Part shown: one piece after another, positions 1-7,200 of the stretch
Numbering within the stretch: position 1 is the stretch's first letter
Layout: the number at the start of each line of letters is the position of its first letter
NCBI GenBank assembly: GCA_021817025.1
Contig: JAKAWF010000116.1
Span: 1-9,159, forward strand
Direction of reading: 5' to 3'
DNA: 9,159 nt
DNA from: a bacterium
Lineage (GTDB): Bacteria > Chloroflexota > Dormibacteria > UBA8260 > Bog-877
Made by a program: the position numbers and the translations under genes
The notes under the pieces: generated by a model
The model's database searches: none
Told to the model about the DNA's origin: nothing
What the model saw: only the letters and a program-made list of their open reading frames with translations

Positions 1-81
1 TGGCAGCTTCCCATCCCGGAACCACCGGTATGCGGTCACTGGGTGAATCCCCTGTAGCCTCGCCCACTCCTTCAAGTTCAT
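1..81 (-). CDS. IS607-family serine recombinase (TnpA), N-terminal 27 codons only
   Basis: Read on the minus strand from the ATG at 81-79, the first 27 codons run open to the window edge. They begin MNLKEWARLQGIHP and continue VTAYRWFRDGKLP. This is the MerR-like helix-turn-helix start typical of IS607-family transposases: a Met-Asn-Leu-x-x-Trp-Ala opening, then H-P-x-T-A-Y-R-W-F and G-x-L-P. In that family the HTH precedes a serine-recombinase catalytic domain and is usually followed by tnpB; both would lie left of position 1 and cannot be seen. A purine-rich stretch (gagcagag) lies directly before the ATG. A TATAGT hexamer at 95-90 on the minus strand could be a -10 box just upstream. The family call rests on 27 residues, but the motif is distinctive. 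Confidence 0.8.
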   Translation of the reverse strand, partial: MNLKEWARLQGIHPVTAYRWFRDGKLP

Positions 82-130
82 CTCTGCTCACTATACCGCA
101 TCGTACGAGCAACTGTTCGCAACCCCCGGG
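1..130 (-). mobile_element. End of an IS607-family insertion sequence (recombinase-proximal end)
   Basis: The element is inferred from the recombinase start at 81 and from the neighbouring aminopeptidase, whose homology begins only at about 129. The intervening 45-50 bp would be the element end carrying the tnpA promoter. It contains an inverted pair, TGCTC (86-90) and GAGCA (108-112), and a palindrome TCGTACGA, which may be recombinase-binding sites. IS607 elements lack terminal inverted repeats, make no target duplication and insert at GG dinucleotides. The sequence at 127-133 (CGGGAGG) offers such a target. The exact boundary is uncertain by about 10 bp, and the rest of the element is outside the window. 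Confidence 0.6.
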
Positions 131-1271
131 AGGTAGCCACTACCTGATCCACGGTGGGACCCTGGTCGCCTGGCAGGTGCCCGCCGCGGCGCCGCCTGAG
201 ACCGGCATGCGCTTGGTCGGGGCCCACACGGACAGCCCCAACCTCCGGCTTCGCCCCAACCCCGCGACGGTCAGTCTGGGCTATCGCCAGCTGGCCGTCG
301 ACGTGTACGGGGCCGCCCTCACCAACTCCTGGTTGGACCGCGATCTCGGGGTGTCGGGCCGGGTGGTGGTGGCCGTGGGCTCCGGACGGCAGGTTCGGCT
401 GGTGCGGCTCGACCGTCCCCTGCTGCGCATCCCCCAGCTGGCACCGCATCTGGATCACTCCGTGTTGGAGAACGGGGTCCGGCTCAATCCCCAGAGCCAG
501 CTGGTTCCGATCTGGGGGCTCGAGAGTCCCGATTCACTCTCCCTGGCCGAGCTGCTTGGGACCGCCCTGGAAGTGCCCCAGGCGCGGATCCTGAGCTGGG
601 ACCTGATGGCTCACGACCTGCTCCCGGGGACGCTCAGCGGGGCTGGCGATGAGTTCGTCAGCACCGCCCGACTCGACAACCTGGGCAGCGTCTACACCGC
701 CACCCGGGCGCTGATCGAGCATCGCGAGGCGGCCGGCGCCGGCCACGCCGCCGTCATCTGCCTGTTCGACCACGAGGAGGTCGGCAGCCAGAGCTCGTCG
801 GGGGCCGGCGGCGCCCTGCTGGCCTCGGTGCTGGAGCGGGTGGTGGCGGCCCGCGGGGGCGGTCGGGCGGAGTTCCTAAGAGCGCTGGCGGGGTCGCTGG
901 GCGTCTCCGCCGACATGGCCCATGCGGTGCATCCGAACTATCAGGAGCGGTACGAGCCTGGGCATATGCTGCGCCTCAACGGGGGCCCCGCGATCAAGAT
1001 CAACGCCAACCAGCGCTATGCCACGGACGCCATCGGGGCGGCCGACTTCGCCGCCGCCTGCGAGCTGGCGGGGGTGCCGGTGCAGCGCTACGTGAGCCGT
1101 GGCGACATCCCCTGTGGCAGCACGATCGGGCCCATCATGGCCGCCCGTCTCGGAGTCGACACCGTCGACGTCGGCATGGCGCAGCTGGCGATGCATTCCG
1201 CCCGCGAGCTGGCCGGCGCCGAGGATCCGGCGCTGATGGTGCGGGCCCTGACGACCTTTTTCCACACCTGA
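30..1271 (+). CDS. apeB: M18-family aspartyl aminopeptidase, 5' end replaced by IS607 (probable pseudogene)
   Basis: M18 enzymes are dinuclear zinc aminopeptidases that remove acidic N-terminal residues in the cytoplasm. The reading frame is open from 30 (413 codons), but the first ~31 residues (Ser/Pro-rich) are merely the antisense of the IS607 recombinase and element end. Family similarity starts at about residue 34 (Gly-Gly, nt 129). Bacterial M18 proteins are about 430 residues, so roughly the first 50 are missing. The retained part has the metal-site motifs: VGAHTDSP (His66, Asp68), ARLDNL (Asp216), DHEEVGS (Glu249/Glu250), SADMAHAVHPN (Asp295) and AMHS (His389). The C-terminus is complete. 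The loss removes the beginning of the catalytic domain, so activity is doubtful unless an internal start gives a stable product. The gene converges on the HAD gene with 22 bp between stops. Confidence 0.88.
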   Translation: MRSLGESPVASPTPSSSSLLTIPHRTSNCSQPPGGSHYLIHGGTLVAWQVPAAAPPETGMRLVGAHTDSPNLRLRPNPATVSLGYRQLAVDVYGAALTNSWLDRDLGVSGRVVVAVGSGRQVRLVRLDRPLLRIPQLAPHLDHSVLENGVRLNPQSQLVPIWGLESPDSLSLAELLGTALEVPQARILSWDLMAHDLLPGTLSGAGDEFVSTARLDNLGSVYTATRALIEHREAAGAGHAAVICLFDHEEVGSQSSSGAGGALLASVLERVVAARGGGRAEFLRALAGSLGVSADMAHAVHPNYQERYEPGHMLRLNGGPAIKINANQRYATDAIGAADFAAACELAGVPVQRYVSRGDIPCGSTIGPIMAARLGVDTVDVGMAQLAMHSARELAGAEDPALMVRALTTFFHT

Positions 1272-1293
1272 TCAGACTTTGGATGACTTCCGG

Positions 1294-1959
1294 TCAGCTC
1301 TCTTCGGCCGCTGATCCGGGGAGCGGGTGCTCCGGACCAGGAGCGGAAACCCAGTTGCGAATCGCCCGGGCCGCCGCCTCGAGGGAGGGAAAACGAGCGT
1401 GCGCCATGGCCAGCTCGCCGTCGGCCGGGGGCGCCTCGATGGCCAGGACCCTCATCCCCGCGGCCAGTCCGGCGGCCACCCCGGCCGGAGCGTCTTCGAC
1501 CACCAGACAGTCGATGGCGGGGCAGCCCAGGCGCCGACTGGCGGCCAGGAACCCCTCGGGCGAGGGTTTGCCGTGCTGGACCGCGCCGCCATCCACGATC
1601 ACCCTGGGCCAGGGCAGCCCCAGGCGAGCGAACTCCGAGCGGACGAAGTGCTCGGAGTTGGACGTCACCAGCGCCCAGCCCGCCTGAGGCAGGGCGGCCA
1701 GCAGCTCCTGGGCTCCTGGCATCGCCGGCAGCGGCGAGGACTCCTGATCCAAGAAGGCTGAGAGCCGTCTCAACTCCGACTCGACAGCGAGGTGCGGGGC
1801 CACCAGTGCGATGGTGTCCTGGGGTCGGCGCCCGTGCGTCAGCGGCCAGACGGTGTCAGGGTCAAGCTCAGCTTGCAGGCACCACTGCCGCCAGACGCGG
1901 CGGTAGATCGCCATGGAGTCGAGGACCACTCCGTCGACATCGAAGAGCACCGCCCGCAT
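1294..1959 (-). CDS. HAD-superfamily hydrolase, probable sugar-phosphate or phosphoglycolate-type phosphatase
   Basis: This 221-residue protein is a full-length cytosolic HAD subfamily IA phosphatase. Motif I is FDVDGVVLDS (nucleophile Asp7, acid/base Asp9), motif II is VTSN (Thr99/Ser100), motif III is HGKPSPEGF (Lys131) and motif IV is VVEDAPAGVAAG (Glu155-Asp156), all in family order. An alpha-helical cap lies between motifs I and II and contains THGRRPQDTI, a pattern seen in polyol/sugar-phosphate phosphatases of the YfbT/GPP type. The exact substrate cannot be read from the sequence; beta-phosphoglucomutase is an alternative subfamily. The ATG at 1959 sits directly before motif I, as expected, but has only a weak G-rich ribosome site. 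It is the last of three minus-strand genes, 118 bp after the epimerase gene, so it may be co-transcribed or have its own promoter. Confidence 0.88.
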   Translation of the reverse strand: MRAVLFDVDGVVLDSMAIYRRVWRQWCLQAELDPDTVWPLTHGRRPQDTIALVAPHLAVESELRRLSAFLDQESSPLPAMPGAQELLAALPQAGWALVTSNSEHFVRSEFARLGLPWPRVIVDGGAVQHGKPSPEGFLAASRRLGCPAIDCLVVEDAPAGVAAGLAAGMRVLAIEAPPADGELAMAHARFPSLEAAARAIRNWVSAPGPEHPLPGSAAEES

Positions 1960-2077
1960 GGCCCCAGGCTACTGCCTCGGGTCGACTCCGCAGGAGCGAG
2001 GTCCCCTCGGGTCGGGCGGGAGAGCGGACGGCCCGAGCCCACCGGCTGGGAGCGACGACTGGCGGCTCGCCCTCCTC

Positions 2078-3028
2078 TCACCGGGACAGATGAACGCCCC
2101 AGGTGGACGTGGTCGATTGCCCGGGCCTCAGTGTCAACAGCCCGTCACCGCTGCGAAATGCATTGGGCGCACAGGTCATCGGCTCCACCGCCAGCCCGCG
2201 GCGTCTGCCCCGGGGATCTGGCAGAGAGTCTCCGGTGAAGAGTTGGACGTAGCGCTGGCTGGGGTCCATCCAGAGCCGCAGGCGGTCCGGAGAAGAGGGC
2301 AGGCGCAGCTCCACCACGGCTCGCCCACCCTCGTCTGGTATCAGTCCGGTGAAGGTGGTGTCGAGGGGCAGTGCGCCCAGGCGGCGCCAGTGGCGGAAGT
2401 CGAACTCGGTGCCCGCGACCGGAACTGGAGCCCCGACCGGAATCAGGCCGCTGTCGACGGGGAGGCGAAGCTCCGCCGGAACCCGGATCTCGAGATCGTC
2501 AACCCGGGGGCTGCCGAGGGTCAGGTAGGGATGGGCGCCCAGGCCCCAGGGCAGCGGTCCGGCGCCCAGGTTGGTGGCCGTGACCGACACCCGCAGGCCA
2601 TCATCCCCGAGCCGGTACTCCACCCGGGCGGAGAGGGCGAAGTCATAGCCGGGCTGGGGAAATAGCATGAGCGAGAGCACAACCACATGGGCCGAGGCCG
2701 CCTCCGGCACCCACCGTAACCAGCGGGCCAGGCCGTGGATGGCGTTCTGCCGGTCCTGCTCGTCGAGGGGGAGCTGAAAGTCCTGGCCCTGGAATCGATA
2801 CCTGCCGCCGGCGATCCGGTTGGGCCAGGGAAGGAGCAGCTGGCCGCGGCCGTCCCGACAGCGTTCGAGGCCGTCGAAGCCGTCCAGCAACTCGCGTCCC
2901 GCGACCGTGTAGCTTCTCAAAGTGGCGCCAACCTCGGTGACCACCGCCGCCTGGGCGCCGTGTCGAAGGTGGAACTGCTGGCCCGAGGGTGGGACTGGAG
3001 CGAGGGCAGGGGTGTCGGTCACTCTCAC
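2078..3028 (-). CDS. Aldose 1-epimerase (mutarotase) family protein
   Basis: Predicted cytosolic galactose-mutarotase-like enzyme interconverting alpha and beta anomers of a hexose. From GTG 3028 it is 316 residues, usual for the family. Family landmarks are all present: PWPNRI (Arg71), NAIHGL (His98), GLGAHPYL (His166, the expected general acid), the LDTTFTGL segment (Asp223) and AVEPMTCAPNAF (Glu282, the expected catalytic base). The start at 3028 has AAGGGAG five bases upstream and is followed soon by the conserved beta-strand start (QQFHLRHG). A second in-frame GTG at 3094 also has an excellent ribosome site (GGAAGGA, five-base spacer) and would add 22 Pro/Lys-rich residues. Further upstream extension runs into the deacetylase gene in another frame and is not credible. 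The gene lies 127 bp downstream of the deacetylase gene. Substrate is unknown. Confidence 0.88.
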   Translation of the reverse strand: MRVTDTPALAPVPPSGQQFHLRHGAQAAVVTEVGATLRSYTVAGRELLDGFDGLERCRDGRGQLLLPWPNRIAGGRYRFQGQDFQLPLDEQDRQNAIHGLARWLRWVPEAASAHVVVLSLMLFPQPGYDFALSARVEYRLGDDGLRVSVTATNLGAGPLPWGLGAHPYLTLGSPRVDDLEIRVPAELRLPVDSGLIPVGAPVPVAGTEFDFRHWRRLGALPLDTTFTGLIPDEGGRAVVELRLPSSPDRLRLWMDPSQRYVQLFTGDSLPDPRGRRRGLAVEPMTCAPNAFRSGDGLLTLRPGQSTTSTWGVHLSR

Positions 3029-3155
3029 ATCTTCTCCCTTCGGTTCCGAGTTGGGGGTGGGCTTGGGGGGGATCGCCGCGCGACGGTTGGCCACGGGTGT
3101 CCTTCCGGAGGCCCAGTCAGGGAGCAGGGGCCCTGTGACTGACTCAGATGGCCGG

Positions 3156-3992
3156 TCAGCGGAGGCCGGCGAAGAGGTCGCCCTCAGGCGTGGGGGAGCC
3201 CTGGTGGCCGAGGGCTTGGATGAAGTGCTCCGTGCCCAGGAAGCTGGCCACCGCCGCCTCGGGCAGGTTGAGCATGAAGGCGTTGTCCATCTGACTGGCG
3301 TGGCAGCGCAACGCCTCCAGCTTGGCCGAGACCTCACCGCTCACGTCCACGGTGGTGGTGATCAGGTGGTCTTCCACGCCGAAGGGTGGGTTGTCAGGAT
3401 CGAAGTCAATCTGGGGAAGATCGGCCAGCTCAACTCCCGCCGCGCGGGCGGCGGCCAGGGCGGTCCGGATCAGCGACTTGGGCATGGCCGCGTAGTAGAG
3501 CTTGGACGGAATGGCGGACCGGATGGTCGCCTCCTTGGCGAGCTGGTGGGCGCGGATGTGGTCGGGATGGCCATAGCCGCCCCGCTCGTCGTAGCTGACC
3601 ACCACTTGGGGCCGGTACCGGTCCATCAGCGCCAGCAACTTCGGCAACTCCACCGGGAGCGGCGTCCCGGCCAGCGATCCCGCGCGCTCGTTCTGGGGCC
3701 AGCCGCTCATCCCCGAGTCCAGGTAGCCGAGCAGCTCCAGGTGGTCGACCCCCAGCACCTTGCACGACGCCTCCAGCTCCTCGCGTCGCATGCCTCGCAC
3801 CTGCTCCTCGTCGTGGCCGGGCTGGTCGGGCTTGACCCCGCCGGGCCCGTCCCCGAGCTCGCCGCCGGTACAGGTCACCAGCACGATGCGGACGCCCTCT
3901 CGGGCGTATCGGTGGATGACACCGCCGGTGCCCAGCACCTCGTCGTCGGGGTGCGCGTGCACCAGCATCATGGTCAGTTCGCTCTGGGCCAT
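3156..3992 (-). CDS. PIG-L/LmbE-family N-acetylglucosaminyl deacetylase, MshB/Mca-like
   Basis: This 278-residue protein belongs to the zinc-dependent PIG-L deacetylase family, which includes MshB (deacetylates GlcNAc-inositol in mycothiol synthesis) and Mca (cleaves mycothiol S-conjugates). The HAHPDDE motif gives Zn ligands His14 and Asp17 and general base Asp16. GGYGHPDH gives His142 (catalytic) and the third Zn ligand His145. VTCTGGELGD follows the second beta-strand. The GYGHPDH form and a C-terminal EHF...DLFAGL end resemble MshB more than Mca, but overall assignment between the two, or to another sugar deacetylase, is not secure. ATG 3992 is chosen because the fold begins six residues later; a GTG at 4058 would add 22 residues without family support. 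The ribosome site is weak. It is the first gene of the minus-strand trio and diverges from the secreted-protein gene. Confidence 0.88.
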   Translation of the reverse strand: MAQSELTMMLVHAHPDDEVLGTGGVIHRYAREGVRIVLVTCTGGELGDGPGGVKPDQPGHDEEQVRGMRREELEASCKVLGVDHLELLGYLDSGMSGWPQNERAGSLAGTPLPVELPKLLALMDRYRPQVVVSYDERGGYGHPDHIRAHQLAKEATIRSAIPSKLYYAAMPKSLIRTALAAARAAGVELADLPQIDFDPDNPPFGVEDHLITTTVDVSGEVSAKLEALRCHASQMDNAFMLNLPEAAVASFLGTEHFIQALGHQGSPTPEGDLFAGLR

Positions 3993-4090
3993 GCGGTCAG
4001 TCTCGCCCAACCGGCCGAGCCGGTGCCCGCCGGCATCTTGGCCAAGATCCCGCGCCACCTGTTACCGGATCTTCACGCCCTGGGCGGGAG

Positions 4091-4125
4091 CGGTTCGCGG
4101 CAACGCCCATAATGGAGCCGAACCG
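4091..4125 (+). promoter_or_regulatory. Candidate promoter/operator upstream of the secreted-protein gene
   Basis: The 229 bp between the divergent deacetylase and secreted-protein starts hold no gene. A seven-base inverted repeat, CGGTTCG (4091-4097) and CGAACCG (4119-4125), flanks CATAAT (4108-4113), the best -10-like hexamer on the plus strand in this AT-poor stretch. No good -35 is visible at the expected distance. It could be an operator around a promoter or chance in GC-rich DNA. Confidence 0.25.
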
Positions 4126-4209
4126 GTCCATCCGTCGGCCCCAGACTCCGAGGTGGGTCGTCGCGGGTGAGCCGGCTGGTTCACTGCGTCCCAGCACTCG
4201 GTCTCACTC

Positions 4210-4216
4210 AAGGTGG
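4210..4216 (+). promoter_or_regulatory. Ribosome binding site deciding the secreted-protein start
   Basis: AAGGTGG lies five bases before the ATG at 4222. An in-frame GTG at 4213 lies inside this site, so it is unlikely to be the real start. Confidence 0.65.
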
Positions 4217-4221
4217 ACTCG

Positions 4222-7200
4222 ATGAAGAATCGGCTCGCGGCCTCAGCCGCATTGCTGTCAATGCTCGCGGGCGGGCTGCTGTGGGTGGCCGCGGCAGCGG
4301 TGCCAGCCCAGCCTGTGCCGGCTCAGCGGCCGGCCCAGACCCAGCGTCTGCAACGGATTGCGGCGAGCCCATCTCCCACCCACCGCATCAGCTGCGTCGA
4401 CCTCCCCGTCAGCAGCGCCCTGATCCACCCCGACAGCTGCTGGGAGACGGGCCCCACCTCGATGCTGGTGGCCGGCAGCGCACCCTCCCAGCCCACGCGT
4501 GGTGCGGTGGCGATCATCCGGGGCCAGGCGCAGCAGCTGGTGACCCTGGCCGGGTCCGGAGCCCTGCGGGTGGCCGAGGTTGGGCCGGGAACAGCCTGTG
4601 TCGAGGACGCCCATGGCCTCTACCACGCAGTCTCCCTGGGCCTGGGGAGGGTCGCCGCGACCGGCTCGACCCGCTGCTCTTGGGGCCGGCCCTCGCGGGG
4701 AGGGGCCACCCCCGCGATGCAGTTGGCCTCGAACTCGGCGCCGCTCACCTCCAACCAAGCGCAGGCCGACATCCCGCCGCCGGTCACCCCCTCCTACTAC
4801 GAGTACTACGCCTACCTCGGCCAGTGCGCCCCCGGCTCCACCAGCGCCTGTCCCCTCTACCAGCAGGGCCAGGCCACCACGACCCCCAGCACGTCGGGGC
4901 TGGTCGTGCTCGACTTCGGGGCCCCTTGTTCGACCCTGACCAGCCCGGCCCAGTACGGCACCCAGCTCTTCGAGGGCGCGGCCTGCACCCCCGACTCCAG
5001 CCTGCAGCAGCTGGTGCAGGAGTGGATCGACGGCTACGAGTCGGACCATGGGGCCGGGAGCCCAGCAATCACCCTGGGGATCGGTACCAGCAGCAGCGAG
5101 AACGGGATCGATCCCGGCCCGTCGTACGGTCCGGCCAGCCTCCAACTGTCGGCCCAGGGTTGGTACCAGCTGGTCAGCGGGGCCTACAGCATCCCCGGCG
5201 GCGCCCCGATAGTTCGCTGGGGGGCCAGCGACATCGAGCAGGCGAGCTCCGGCTGGTGGGACAGCGCCGACGCCATCGCCTGGGTGCAGTACTACTCCCA
5301 GGTGGCCGGCTTCACCACGGCCCAGCAGTGCTCCTTGTCCGCGCCGAGCTTCCTCGCCGACTACGGCGACGACATCATGGGCGGCACGGGCTCCAAGGAT
5401 GGCTGGACCGCCGCCAATGTCTATGCGGTCGCCCAGGGGACCCCGGGGACATGTGCCGTGCCGGAGATCTACTACCCATCCATGGCCTCGGAGTGGAGCG
5501 CGCTCAGCGCCGCCTTTCCGACGGCGGCGGGCGGGGGTGGCATCAACTTCACCGGGGTGATGGTGGAGGCGGTCTCGGGGACCCTGACCGCCACCCAGGC
5601 GTGGACCACGTTGCAGGGGCAGACCAATCAGAGTCCACCGATTCCAGCCCTGACCCAGATCGCCCCCTATGGTGACTTTCAGGTGCAGGGTCAGCCGCCC
5701 CAGGTGACGGCGGTGGCGCCCCTGTACGGGCCCAGCACTGGTGGCACCACCGTCAGCATCACCGGCGCCGACTTCTACTCGGTGGCGCAGGTCTACTTTG
5801 GGCAGGTGCCCGCCGAGTCGTTCACGTTGGAGTCGACCGGCGCCATCAGCGCGGTCGCGCCGGCGGGCCTGGCGAGCACGGTGGACGTGGTCGTTGAGAC
5901 CTCGCTTGGCTCCAGCTCCACCAGCCCAGCCGATCAGTTCCTCTACACTCCGCCCCCGTGCTCTGCGGTCTCGGTGACCCTGGGAGAGGCCCAAGCCACC
6001 CCCGGCGTGGTCGACCAGGTATCTCCTCAGGCCACCTGCCCAAGTGGCGCCGTGCCCAACTACGCCTACTTCACCGGCACCAGCGCCAACGGGCCCTGGA
6101 CGTTGCAGCAGTCGTGGACGACGTCGTCCTGGAGCTGGAGCACAGCCGGGCTCAGCCCCGGGGACTACTACGTCCTGGTCTGGGCATCGGACGGGCCGAC
6201 CCAACTGAGCGGAGTCCAGCCCACGGTCCAGGTTCAGGCCGTCTCCGAGTTGACCCTGCAGGCCCCGCCCAACTGCGATTTCGTGGCGGTCGCCCCCAGT
6301 CCATCCGCGGTGGCGGCGGGTGCGAATGTGACCGTCGCCGCCTCCGCCAGCTGTCCCCCGGGGTCAGTGGCCAAGTACAGCTACTTCACCCGGGCCGGAT
6401 CGAGCGGGGGTTGGGCGTTGCGGGCGGCCTGGATAGGGGCCAGCTGGACGTGGCCGACCGCGGGTCTGGCGGCCGGCTCGTACCAGGTGCTGGTGTGGGC
6501 CAGCGACGGTCCCTACACGGTGCCCCAGTCCCAGGCGATCGCGACCATCACGGTCGGCTCGCAGACGTCGTCCCCCTCCGGCGCCTGCACGGCGGTGGCG
6601 GTCAACGTGCCCGGCTCCGCCGGCAGCGGCTCCGCCGTGACCGTCACCGCGACCGCGACCTGCGGGAGCGGGACTGTCCCCGAGTACTCGTACTTCACCA
6701 GGGCCGGAACCAGTGGGGGCTGGGCTCTGCGGGCGGCTTGGATCGGGCCCAGCTGGACCTGGTCCACCTCCGGGTTGCCGGCCGGTCCCTACCAGGTGCT
6801 GGTGTGGGCCAGCGACGGCCCCTTCACCGTGCCCCAGGTGCAGCAGGCCGAGTCGGTGGCGCTCACCTCCGGCTCCGCCTGCACCGGGGTCGATGTCAGC
6901 CTGCCCGCCACGGCGGCGGCCGGCTCTCCGCTGACGGCCTCCGCGTCTTCCACCTGCCCATCCGGCTCGCAGCCTGAGTACTCCTACTTCACCAGGGCCG
7001 GGACCAGTGGCGGCTGGACCCTGCGGGCGGCGTGGATCGGCCCCAGTTGGACCTGGTCCACCTCGGGCCTTGCATCCGGCGCCTATCAGGTGCTGGTGTG
7101 GGTGAGTGACGGACCCTACAGTGTGCCCCAGGCGCAGTCTGCGGCCACTGCCGAAGTCACTGGGGAGGCCGGCTGCACCGCCGTCTCGGTGGCAGCCAGC

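Noticed and set aside
1272..1293. Terminator between the convergent aminopeptidase and HAD genes
   Set aside because: The 22 bp between stops contain no stable hairpin or T-tract.
3029..3337. Upstream extension of the epimerase frame to 3337
   Set aside because: That stretch overlaps the deacetylase coding sequence in another frame and is Arg/Pro/Ser-rich without family similarity; the real start is at 3028 or possibly 3094.
2922..4112. A 396-codon plus-strand open frame across the deacetylase
   Set aside because: It is antisense to a gene with intact zinc-site motifs; no domain of its own is visible.
4167..5675. A 502-codon plus-strand open frame overlapping the secreted-protein gene
   Set aside because: It is the same coding DNA read in another frame; composition is Arg/Pro/Gly-rich with no recognisable domain.
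4258..6204. A 648-codon open frame on the minus strand across the secreted-protein gene
   Set aside because: It is antisense to a gene with a clear signal peptide, IPT domain and repeats. Its translation is Arg/Gly/Ala-rich with no domain pattern, as expected of stop-poor frames in high-GC DNA.
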